Virus record (IMG/VR): IMGVR_UViG_3300006413_000010
Span: 1 to 22,157 of that record
Source of the DNA: a virus
Strand: one strand, 5' to 3'
DNA: 22,157 nucleotides
The notes beneath the pieces were generated by a model. It had not been told where the DNA came from, did not search any database, and saw nothing but the letters and a program-made list of their open reading frames with translations. Each line of letters begins with the position of its first letter. Positions within the stretch are counted from its first letter, which is position 1. This document shows, one piece after another, positions 12,919-17,984 of the stretch. A program made the position numbers and the translations under genes.

Positions 12919-13106
12919 TCATTACCGGCGATCCTTTTTTCTACCTCTTTGATATGCTTACACTTTCGAAACGCGATACAACTGCAGTCAAAGCCGCTGT
13001 CGTACATCGTGACTTTGTACTCGTTACCTTTTGACCCGATCACCGGCCATACCACACCGGTGAAAGGATGTTTTTTCGTGTTGATCACATCAGACTTATG
13101 CGACAT
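12915..13106 (-). CDS. SWIM-type zinc-finger-like small protein, 63 aa
   Basis: The start was set at ATG 13106 (MSHKSDVINTKKHPFTGVVW) because GGAG lies 6 bases upstream and the upstream gene then overlaps by only 11 bases. Residues 41-51 read CSCIAFRKCKH: C41-x-C43-x5-C49-x-H51, the CxCx(n)CxH metal-binding pattern of SWIM domains, preceded by a strand (NEYKVTMYDSGFD) as in that family. SWIM domains bind DNA or protein. In phages this lone form has no defined role. It is the last gene of the early operon led from the promoter at 13811, followed by a terminator. Confidence 0.8.
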   Translation of the reverse strand: MSHKSDVINTKKHPFTGVVWPVIGSKGNEYKVTMYDSGFDCSCIAFRKCKHIKEVEKRIAGND

Positions 13107-13263
13107 CGAAAGCTCCATCAAAGTCTAAAGTTGACTCGTGCGCGAGTTGCATCTCGCCGTCTGGGTACTCTACCATGTAGTTACCCATTCCTAAATAAGA
13201 TATGACCTTGACGTAGTCGTCGGTGAAGTGGCATCTCGCTCTTTTCATAACAGCTTTATTCAT
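13096..13263 (-). CDS. small conserved-looking protein, 55 aa
   Basis: The frame runs from ATG 13263 to TAA 13098-13096. It reads MNKAVMKRARCHFTDDYVKV then ISYLGMGNYMVEYPDGEMQL and an acidic end. The alternation suggests a small beta-rich domain. It fills the gap between two operon genes exactly: 2 bases from the upstream stop and an 11-base overlap with the downstream start. This packing supports a real gene. An imperfect GGGAG lies before the start. The function is unknown. Confidence 0.75.
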   Translation of the reverse strand: MNKAVMKRARCHFTDDYVKVISYLGMGNYMVEYPDGEMQLAHESTLDFDGAFDVA

Positions 13264-13265
13264 TA

Positions 13266-13442
13266 TTATACTCCCTTTGTTTCAATTTTAAGTATTTCAT
13301 TTGGATCTAAGGCCAAACACTTAAAAGTGTTAAAGGCCTCGTCGACTGAGTTCTTTGCGGAATAGCCAAGTTCAACCACTCTAAGAGTGATTGATTTGGT
13401 AAGACGATCTTGAGTGTATATACAAGTTTGATATTGCTGCAT
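13266..13442 (-). CDS. small early protein, 58 aa
   Basis: The start is ATG 13442 (MQQYQTCIYTQDRLTKSITL), which overlaps the stop of the upstream gene as TAATG and has GAGG upstream. A longer in-frame extension overlapping that gene was rejected. The second half (VDEAFNTFKCLALDPNEILK) loosely resembles the end of the 70-aa gene at 15103-15315 (IDRALENF ... DDTILSIRTYDD), so the two may be distant relatives of one small beta-alpha-beta family. The function is unknown. Confidence 0.75.
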   Translation of the reverse strand: MQQYQTCIYTQDRLTKSITLRVVELGYSAKNSVDEAFNTFKCLALDPNEILKIETKGV

Positions 13443-13747
13443 TACACGACCTCCTCGAAACCGATTGGCATACACTTGAACTTTTTAAACTTTTTATCGT
13501 CGAACCAGACGGTAAAGGTATCGCCGACCATAGAAGATCGAAGACCTGCGCCGCTGGCGTAGTAGTGTAGAGGGGTAACGTTGTCGTTGGCGTCCTCGCC
13601 GATCTTGTTTGACCAAGAACCGGATAAGTTTTGAGTCCAACGAAAGGCGTAGTTTAATGCCTCGTTGACGTCTTGAGTTGGGGCTTTGACTTCAGCCGCG
13701 TTGTAAGGGACCTTGTCATTTTGGTAAGTAACGATAATATTTAACAT
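13442..13747 (-). CDS. conserved early phage protein, 101 aa
   Basis: It begins MLNIIVTYQNDKVPYNAAEV, then DVNEALNYAFRWTQNLSGSW and later LHYYASGAGLRSSMVGDTFT, VWFDDKKFKKFKCMPIGFEE. The DVNEALxYAxRWTQNxxGSWS block is, from memory, a recurrent feature of small marine T4-like phage proteins without known function. The order of strands and one helix suggests a single compact domain. It is the first gene behind the early promoter at 13811-13783, with a GGAG site, and leads a four-gene operon ending at the hairpin at 12903. Confidence 0.8.
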   Translation of the reverse strand: MLNIIVTYQNDKVPYNAAEVKAPTQDVNEALNYAFRWTQNLSGSWSNKIGEDANDNVTPLHYYASGAGLRSSMVGDTFTVWFDDKKFKKFKCMPIGFEEVV

Positions 13748-13760
13748 AAATAAAAACTCC

Positions 13761-13812
13761 TATTTAATTATTTAATGTATACATTATACCATACTTTCTC
13801 TCAAATGTAAAC
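13761..13812 (-). repeat. promoter-leader repeat, copy 2
   Basis: This is the second copy of the 52-base promoter-leader block at 12824-12875, with three mismatches. Both copies lie 937 bases apart in the same orientation. Confidence 0.85.
13783..13811 (-). promoter_or_regulatory. strong early promoter TTTACA-N17-TGG-TATAAT
   Basis: The -35 TTTACA is at 13811-13806 and the -10 TATAAT at 13788-13783 on the minus strand, with a TGG extension. It drives the four-gene operon 13747-12915. Confidence 0.88.
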
Positions 13813-13815
13813 GTT

Positions 13816-13854
13816 TTTTTTCACTTATTTTAAAGTTTTCACTTAACATGTTAA
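13816..13854. repeat. tandem TTTTCACTTA plus palindrome TTAACATGTTAA, copy 2
   Basis: TTTTCACTTA occurs twice (about 13817-13826 and 13837-13846). The second copy runs into the perfect palindrome TTAACATGTTAA (13843-13854). It lies between the stop of the Nfu-like gene and the early promoter at 13811. It could be an upstream activator or repressor site. Confidence 0.65.
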
Positions 13855-13857
13855 TGA

Positions 13858-14133
13858 CTAGGAGTAGTAGGGATCGACGTTTGAGTTCGGGTCCTCCACC
13901 CCGTCGACCGCGTGAACCTCAGGAACGTAGTGCTTGAGCATGTTCTCGATTCCCATCTTCAGAGTGGCGGAAGACATCGCGCATCCGGAGCACGCGCCGG
14001 TGAGAAACATCGTGGCGACTCCGTCCTCGTACTTCTGCAGAGAGACGTGTCCGCCGTGCGACTGAACGTGCGGTAAGATACTCTCGTCGAGAATTCTCTG
14101 TATGTCTTTGACCACCTCATCGTTGGTTCGCAT
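13858..14133 (-). CDS. NifU C-terminal (Nfu)-type Fe-S cluster protein, 91 aa
   Basis: The protein has the Nfu domain from about residue 8 to 78: IQRILDESILPHVQSHGGHV, then the core LTGACSGCAMSSATLKMGIE with the cluster-binding C48-x-x-C51. Nfu proteins hold or deliver [4Fe-4S] clusters to apo-enzymes. The length is that of a free-standing domain. AGGAG precedes the ATG. Third codon positions are visibly G/C-rich, unlike the genes further down, and match the 14161 and 16203 genes. The radical SAM enzyme 2 kb away would be a client needing clusters, which is inference. Nfu-like genes are known as metabolic genes in marine phages. Confidence 0.92.
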   Translation of the reverse strand: MRTNDEVVKDIQRILDESILPHVQSHGGHVSLQKYEDGVATMFLTGACSGCAMSSATLKMGIENMLKHYVPEVHAVDGVEDPNSNVDPYYS

Positions 14134-14160
14134 TTTTTTTTCTCCTAAGCAGGATTTTTT

Positions 14161-14835
14161 TTAGCATCCCGTGAAGTCGCTGTCTCGAGCGAGCCAGTCC
14201 GGATGCATGTCGTAGTGATACTCCTCCGTGTCTCCTAAGCGATACTCGTTTCCGTTCTCGACCTGATAGTACTCGGTAGAGACCTTAAAGTCAGGAGTCT
14301 TCGGCTCCTTCGGAGTCAGGCTGTTATCGTAGACTCTCATCCTGTTATTCGGATAGAGAGCGAACTGCCCGTTCTCCAACTCTAACAAGTTAAAAGACTT
14401 GTGCTCGTCCGGCTGTTCCGCCGTAGAGTAATCGATCTCGTCAGCGTGTACGTGATAGTTATCAAGTGTTGCTATATAAGAACCTTTGACTCTTCCATGA
14501 CTCTTCGTCCATACCTCGTAATCCATAGAACCAATGAACTGTTTCTGTATACAAGTCACGCCATAGTCCATGCAATTCCAGAACTGCAACTCAGGCAACG
14601 CCATATCTAAGGAAGGAGTCTCCGGAGAAGCGACGAAGGCGGATATCGGTAACTTATCGAACAAGGCACCGTACTCTGGTAGAAAGGTCTCAAAATAAAA
14701 GGCGCGACCTGGGATAGACTTTGCGGTAACCCAGTGGCCCTCGACGAACTCACCGTGACCGTCCTCGAGATCTCGTAGGTATTCACGGCGCACCCACACT
14801 TTATTGTTGGGTATATTACAAATTAAATGCGACAT
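14161..14835 (-). CDS. conserved marine T4-like phage protein, 224 aa
   Basis: The start was placed at ATG 14835 (MSHLICNIPNNKVWVRREYL). An in-frame ATG at 14868 would add 11 residues that look non-conserved. The sequence FVEGHWVTAKSIPGRAFYFE, TFLPEYGALFDKLPISAFV, and LQFWNCMDYGVTCIQKQFIG strongly resembles, from memory, a single-copy unknown protein of marine T4-like myoviruses. No nucleotide- or metal-binding motif is clear. The tail from about residue 150 is hydrophilic. No good ribosome-binding site is seen for either start. It lies 27 bases before the Nfu gene, so the two may share a transcript. G/C-ending codons dominate. Confidence 0.8.
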   Translation of the reverse strand: MSHLICNIPNNKVWVRREYLRDLEDGHGEFVEGHWVTAKSIPGRAFYFETFLPEYGALFDKLPISAFVASPETPSLDMALPELQFWNCMDYGVTCIQKQFIGSMDYEVWTKSHGRVKGSYIATLDNYHVHADEIDYSTAEQPDEHKSFNLLELENGQFALYPNNRMRVYDNSLTPKEPKTPDFKVSTEYYQVENGNEYRLGDTEEYHYDMHPDWLARDSDFTGC

Positions 14836-15102
14836 GTATCTATCTATACAAAAAAGGTCCGCGGGCAAATTTTCCCGAGAAAAAAATTTTTATAAAAAGG
14901 TATTCTGAAAAAAATCTGAGTCTCATAAAACGCTTAGATCGATCGAGCCCACTGTAGACGGTGGCGCGAGATTCTGAAATATAAACCCCCTATATAGAGG
15001 GATCCCTGCCGTGACCGCTGAGACCCTGAAACAGTATACTCTATAGTATCTAGCCTAGTGGCGCCAGATCAGTGCTCTGTGGTCCTCTGAGGGACGCGCC
15101 CT
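14836..15102. other. 267-base non-coding, structured, G+C-rich intergenic segment
   Basis: No open frame of note was found on either strand. The segment holds several short inverted repeats: CCCTC/GAGGG-type around 14985-15002, GTCC...GGAC around 15081-15094, CCAC...GTGG around 14949-14965. A motif (G/A)xxCTGAAA recurs three times: TATTCTGAAA 14901-14910, GAGATTCTGAAA 14968-14979 and GAGACCCTGAAA 15020-15031. Long A/T homopolymers lie at 14878-14900. It separates the 70-aa gene from the 224-aa gene and could hold a non-coding RNA, a long leader or a processing region. I see no tRNA fold and no good sigma70 promoter. Confidence 0.45.
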
Positions 15103-15315
15103 CTAAGTGCGTATCGCCTTGAGAGAAACTTTGCTGATGTCGTCGTACGTACGTATTGACAAGATAGTGTCGTCGCCATACTTGATCTTACCGATCGTGA
15201 AGTTCTCTAGCGCTCTGTCTATAGACGTCTGTGCTGACTTACCCTCACCGCTGTAGAATGACTTCCCATCCAACGACTTATCTGATGCTGTAACGACTGT
15301 AAAATACTTTTTCAT
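15103..15315 (-). CDS. small early protein, 70 aa
   Basis: It begins MKKYFTVVTASDKSLDGKSF and continues YSGEGKSAQTSIDRALENF with a C-terminal strand region (DDTILSIRTYDDISKVSLKA). The pattern strand-helix-strand and the IDRALENF helix recall the 58-aa gene at 13266-13442. AGGAG lies 10 bases before the ATG, and a strong early promoter lies just upstream (15375-15348). It is a single-gene early unit followed by the long non-coding segment. The function is unknown. Confidence 0.78.
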   Translation of the reverse strand: MKKYFTVVTASDKSLDGKSFYSGEGKSAQTSIDRALENFTIGKIKYGDDTILSIRTYDDISKVSLKAIRT

Positions 15316-15347
15316 AGTTTTTGAACTCCTCTTTATTTTATAGTACT

Positions 15348-15375
15348 ATTATACCACATCTGTCGGAAATGTAAA
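15348..15375 (-). promoter_or_regulatory. early promoter TTTACA-N16-TGG-TATAAT
   Basis: The -35 TTTACA is at 15375-15370 and the -10 TATAAT at 15353-15348, with 16 bases between and a TGG extension. It drives the 70-aa gene. The palindrome element TTATCATGTTAA sits 12 bases upstream. Confidence 0.82.
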
Positions 15376-15380
15376 GGACT

Positions 15381-15398
15381 TTTCACTTATCATGTTAA
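15381..15398. repeat. TTTCACTTATCATGTTAA element, copy 3
   Basis: This is the third copy of the element found at 12901 and 13837, with one base changed so that the palindrome is imperfect. It lies between the minus early promoter and the plus-strand ORF at 15402. Confidence 0.6.
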
Positions 15399-15401
15399 CT
15401 A

Positions 15402-15527
15402 ATGGGGACTTTTTTTGCGCGCTCAAAAGAAAAACTCCGAGCCGTGCGAGGACTGGAGTACGCGTTTATGTGTACACTGAGGGTAGTTTCTGAGATCTTG
15501 CACGCGCCTGAGCACTTCTATAAATAG
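15402..15527 (+). CDS. possible microprotein, 41 aa
   Basis: An open frame starts at ATG 15402 and reads MGTFFARSKEKLRAVRGLEY then AFMCTLRVVSEILHAPEHFY, ending K-stop at TATAAATAG. It has a basic N-terminal part and an amphipathic helix. G/C-ending codons match neighbouring real genes, and it lies just 4 bases before the next plus-strand ORF. Against it, there is no ribosome-binding site, no recognised relatives, and its last codons are the late promoter box. It could be chance or a leader peptide for the gene that follows. Confidence 0.35.
   Translation: MGTFFARSKEKLRAVRGLEYAFMCTLRVVSEILHAPEHFYK
15519..15526 (+). promoter_or_regulatory. T4-type late promoter box TATAAATA
   Basis: A perfect TATAAATA is on the plus strand, 5 bases before ATG 15532. 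The predicted transcription start is at or within a base or two of that ATG, so the transcript may be leaderless. Confidence 0.6.
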
Positions 15528-15531
15528 ACAT

Positions 15532-15663
15532 ATGTACAGGTTCATACGAGAATGGTGGTGGTACTATAGACAGTACGCTCCACGATATGGTTACTTCTGG
15601 TCTATTGGATACAGCTACTTTAACGCTCGATACTTTAATAGAGACGGATCGTATAGAGATTAG
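15532..15663 (+). CDS. aromatic/arginine-rich microprotein, 43 aa
   Basis: The frame begins MYRFIREWWWYYRQYAPRYG and continues YFWSIGYSYFNARYFNRDGS-YRD-stop. Of 43 residues, about 19 are Tyr, Trp or Phe and 8 are Arg. This extreme composition without frame breaks argues for coding. It has a perfect late promoter box 5 bases before the ATG and no ribosome-binding site. It ends with a 4-base overlap with the convergent 65-aa gene. It has no hydrophobic run long enough for a classic membrane span, though residues 8-30 could lie in a membrane surface. A small virion or membrane protein, or a peptide substrate for the radical SAM enzyme 540 bases downstream, are both open possibilities. Confidence 0.6.
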   Translation: MYRFIREWWWYYRQYAPRYGYFWSIGYSYFNARYFNRDGSYRD

Positions 15664-15857
15664 AACCCTATACGATTAGGATCGTCCTTTTGTTTGTTGT
15701 TCCAAGGCCAGTTATTTGTTTCCCAGGCCCTTATAAGATTGTTTATGTTAATGTTATATCGAGATAGATCTTTTTGATGTTTTTGGAGGTATAAGATCTT
15801 ATGTGGTATAGTAGGTTCGAGTTGAAAGTTATGGTAATGTTGTTGTAATTTATTCAT
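15660..15857 (-). CDS. small early protein, 65 aa
   Basis: It begins MNKLQQHYHNFQLEPTIPHK and continues ILYLQKHQKDLSRYNININN, with a C-terminal Trp/Asn-rich part (LIRAWETNNWPWNNKQKDDP). An AGGAG site precedes the ATG and a matching early promoter lies at 15909-15881, so it is a single-gene early unit. It is convergent with the aromatic microprotein and overlaps it by 4 bases. Asn- and Gln-rich composition and A/T-ending codons contrast with the plus-strand genes around it. The function is unknown. Confidence 0.7.
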   Translation of the reverse strand: MNKLQQHYHNFQLEPTIPHKILYLQKHQKDLSRYNININNLIRAWETNNWPWNNKQKDDPNRIGF

Positions 15858-15880
15858 GTTTACTCCTATTTAATAAGTAT

Positions 15881-15909
15881 ATTATATCATAGTTTTATTC
15901 AATTGTAAA
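15881..15909 (-). promoter_or_regulatory. early promoter TTTACA-N17-TGA-TATAAT
   Basis: The -35 TTTACA is at 15909-15904 and the -10 TATAAT at 15886-15881 on the minus strand, with a TGA extension. It drives the 65-aa gene. Confidence 0.8.
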
Positions 15910-15926
15910 GGATTAATTTAATTATT

Positions 15927-16076
15927 ATGAAAAAAAGTTTTAACGTGCAGGATATTAAGAGGAACATGAGCACGAAGAAGAATGTGCAAACTGACCCTAT
16001 AGATATATTACGAGGAAGGATAAAGAGATTAAGAGAAAGGTTGATATGGTTACGCTCACTACACAGGACCACGTGA
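15927..16076 (+). CDS. basic microprotein, 49 aa
   Basis: The frame is MKKSFNVQDIKRNMSTKKNV then QTDPIDILRGRIKRLRERLI and a short tail ending HRTT. The second half is a strongly amphipathic basic helix. It overlaps the next plus-strand gene by 31 bases. An AAAGGA lies upstream but is far from the ATG, so the start is uncertain. It is probably the first gene of the small plus-strand unit that leads to the radical SAM gene. The function is unknown. Confidence 0.5.
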   Translation: MKKSFNVQDIKRNMSTKKNVQTDPIDILRGRIKRLRERLIWLRSLHRTT

Positions 16077-16216
16077 TGTGTGGTCTGACGGCGATCATGT
16101 TGTTCGTCGCCATGAAGATAGCGTTCTGGAGCCCGATATGGTGTGGGCTCATGATATGGTTTAACATGTCGATGTTCGACCGGTACGCTAGGAAGAGACG
16201 CGATGAGAATACCTAG
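16046..16216 (+). CDS. small two-span membrane protein, 56 aa
   Basis: The frame is MVTLTTQDHVMCGLTAIMLF then VAMKIAFWSPIWCGLMIWFN and a basic tail MSMFDRYARKRRDENT. Two hydrophobic helices (about 10-25 and 28-43) are joined by a short Trp-Ser-Pro turn, with a positive C-terminus that should stay in the cytoplasm. AAAGG lies 5 bases before the ATG. The 3' end overlaps the radical SAM start by 14 bases, so the two are probably coupled. The hairpin topology would fit a membrane adaptor or a holin-like protein. No family is assigned. Confidence 0.68.
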   Translation: MVTLTTQDHVMCGLTAIMLFVAMKIAFWSPIWCGLMIWFNMSMFDRYARKRRDENT

Positions 16217-17090
16217 CGCTCTCTACATCGAGACGACGAACCTCTGTAACGCTCGCTGCGTCTTCTGTTACTACCCGAAGGTACACGGAACGATGCCCGT
16301 CAAGTACATGGACATGGACCTGTTTCGAAAGATCGTCGACGAGTTCGTCGAGATGGGTGGTGACACGATATCGCTGACTCCGACGATCGCCGACCCGCTG
16401 GTCGACAAGATGATAGACGAGAGACTTCGTTATATCGACTCCACTCCTATCAAGAAGCTGAGATTCTACTCGAACTTTATTAACTTTCGCGACAAGACGA
16501 GAGAGGCCTTCGAGTCCATGTCGCACACGCACTTCAATATCGGTATCTCTATGACGGGATTTAATCGGAACATGTACAACAAGCTTATGGGTGTTGACAA
16601 GTTCGACAAGGTGATGACTAACCTACGCGAGCTGTCGAAGATCGTACGAACGAATCCTTTCGTCAGCGCGCACTTGGTACTACGTCGATACGAGGGAGAC
16701 ACCGGAGAGACGAATCGCATGGCCGAGTTCTGCAGGTCTATGGGGCTCGGACATCAGTGGGCTACCGAGTTCGACACGTGGGGTGGACTGATGGAAGAGG
16801 AGATCAAGAGTAACGAGTTCATCGGCAATCGACTACGAAAGAGACTACCGAGGACGAGACCGTGTGAGGTGACCTATCGTAAGCCGTTGATTACCGTCGA
16901 CGGAGACTACAAGGTTTGCGAGTGTCGTGACGTCTTCGGAGAGCTGGTGATAGGTAACGTCAAGTTACAGTCTTTTCGAGAGATGTGGGAAGGACCAGAG
17001 CTTAAGGCCTTAAGAGACAGGTTCTATAATCCTGACACTCTGCCAGAGATATGTAAGAAGTGCGAAGTTTACGCGCCGGCGAACGTATGA
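16203..17090 (+). CDS. radical SAM/SPASM-domain enzyme, 295 aa
   Basis: The N-terminus reads IETTNLCNARCVFCYYP: C15-x3-C19-x2-C22, the [4Fe-4S]-SAM motif. A TIM-barrel-like middle (about 40-200) follows. The C-terminal region (about 220-290) has C221, C239, C241, C284 and C287 in the order RPCEVTY ... VDGDYKVCECRD ... LVIGNVKLQSFREMWEG ... CKKCEVY, which is a SPASM/twitch auxiliary cluster domain. Such enzymes mature peptides or modify small molecules by radical chemistry. The substrate is not evident. AGGAAGAG lies just before the ATG. It overlaps the oxygenase-like gene downstream by ATGA, so the two enzymes are made together. G/C-rich third positions suggest a different origin from the AT-rich genes nearby. 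Confidence 0.93.
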   Translation: MRIPSALYIETTNLCNARCVFCYYPKVHGTMPVKYMDMDLFRKIVDEFVEMGGDTISLTPTIADPLVDKMIDERLRYIDSTPIKKLRFYSNFINFRDKTREAFESMSHTHFNIGISMTGFNRNMYNKLMGVDKFDKVMTNLRELSKIVRTNPFVSAHLVLRRYEGDTGETNRMAEFCRSMGLGHQWATEFDTWGGLMEEEIKSNEFIGNRLRKRLPRTRPCEVTYRKPLITVDGDYKVCECRDVFGELVIGNVKLQSFREMWEGPELKALRDRFYNPDTLPEICKKCEVYAPANV

Positions 17091-17551
17091 TACACGAGAT
17101 AGATTACGAGTACGACAGGTTACTACTACTCGAGGAGAGTATGGACCGAGACTACAAGTCTTTCGTCGACTCGAAGACCGGACTGGTATGGGACGAGTGG
17201 CTTATCTGTAGAGACATCGGTCCTGTCGGATCGAAGATCGCCGCAGACTTCGAGTCGATACTCAAGACGAAGATCGAGCCAAGATACTACATTCAAAGAA
17301 AAGGAATGAGACTACCGTTTCACTGTGATCGAGGTACGCAGTGCGCGATTAACCTGATACTTAACGGCAGTCAGGACGCTATCGAGTTTCGAGTAGACGA
17401 CAAGGTCTACACCAATCACTATCAAAGCGCATTGATCGACACGCAGACAGAACATCAGGTCGTCACGGTGACGGGTGACAGGATACTGTACAAGTTATCT
17501 ATGAAAGAGATGTCGTTCGATCAAGCGAAAAAAGCTTTAGTTGATCTCTGA
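17087..17551 (+). CDS. small 2OG-Fe(II) oxygenase-like protein, paralog A, 154 aa
   Basis: The start is ATG 17087 (MIHEIDYEYDRLLLLEES), within the ATGA overlap of the rSAM gene. A longer in-frame extension into rSAM was rejected. The metal triad pattern is H79-C-D81 (LPFHCDRGTQCAINLIL), H123 (TQTEHQVVTV) and the 2-oxoglutarate-binding R132 (GDRILYKL), with the usual strand IEFRVDDKVYTNHYQSALID between. This is the HxD...H...R order of small double-stranded beta-helix oxygenases of the aspartyl/prolyl hydroxylase type. Two paralogs lie nearby on the minus strand (17499-17984, 19910-20401). The last 53 bases overlap the end of one of them tail to tail. The target of hydroxylation is unknown. 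Confidence 0.85.
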   Translation: MIHEIDYEYDRLLLLEESMDRDYKSFVDSKTGLVWDEWLICRDIGPVGSKIAADFESILKTKIEPRYYIQRKGMRLPFHCDRGTQCAINLILNGSQDAIEFRVDDKVYTNHYQSALIDTQTEHQVVTVTGDRILYKLSMKEMSFDQAKKALVDL

Positions 17552-17984
17552 TCTCTTCGTAAGAATTTTCTAAGTAAGCGAACATGAGTAACAGTCTTTC
17601 TTTTGGATAGGCCGGAACCATGTGCATTCTACTGTTGTTAAATAGAGCGCACTCGTACTTGACCTCTCCAAATTCTTCAAATATTGCAGGACCATAGTCA
17701 TCTGATAATATGATATTAACAGCACAGCGAGTCTTCGGGTCTGTGTGCATGTGAACGTACGCGTTTGGTCGTAACGTAAAAGCGATAATATTACTTCCTT
17801 TAAATTTTTTATGAAGAGAGTCTATGATAGGATAGTCATTCGTGTCTTGCAAAGTGGCTCTTAACCAAGTGTCTTTGATGTTTGGTGACGTAAAAAAAGT
17901 CTTAAAATCAAGTCTTCTAAATTCTTCTCTTAATTTTATCTTATCGTATTCGAGTTTAAGGTGCGTTATAAACTGATTTTCCAT
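17499..17984 (-). CDS. small 2OG-Fe(II) oxygenase-like protein, paralog B, 161 aa
   Basis: The pattern VHMHTDPKTRCAVNIILSDD gives H80-T-D82. FEEFGEVKYECALFNNSRMH gives H121, and PKERLLLMFAY gives R130. Spacing and the CALFN.S..H.V....ERLLL block match paralog C at 19910-20401 closely and paralog A less closely. It is the last gene of the minus-strand metabolic operon, starting next to the end of the GNAT-like gene (stop and start share one base). Its C-terminal tail YEEIRDQLKLFSL aligns with the tail of paralog C (FEEVKSELTEKGL), which supports that the 53-base antisense overlap with paralog A is real coding on both strands. The substrate is unknown. Confidence 0.85.
   Translation of the reverse strand: MENQFITHLKLEYDKIKLREEFRRLDFKTFFTSPNIKDTWLRATLQDTNDYPIIDSLHKKFKGSNIIAFTLRPNAYVHMHTDPKTRCAVNIILSDDYGPAIFEEFGEVKYECALFNNSRMHMVPAYPKERLLLMFAYLENSYEEIRDQLKLFSLDRTTSLS

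Noticed and set aside
16188-16532. 114-aa open frame on the minus strand
   Set aside because: Antisense to the radical SAM gene, whose catalytic motifs are clear; the frame is a by-product of G+C-rich codons.
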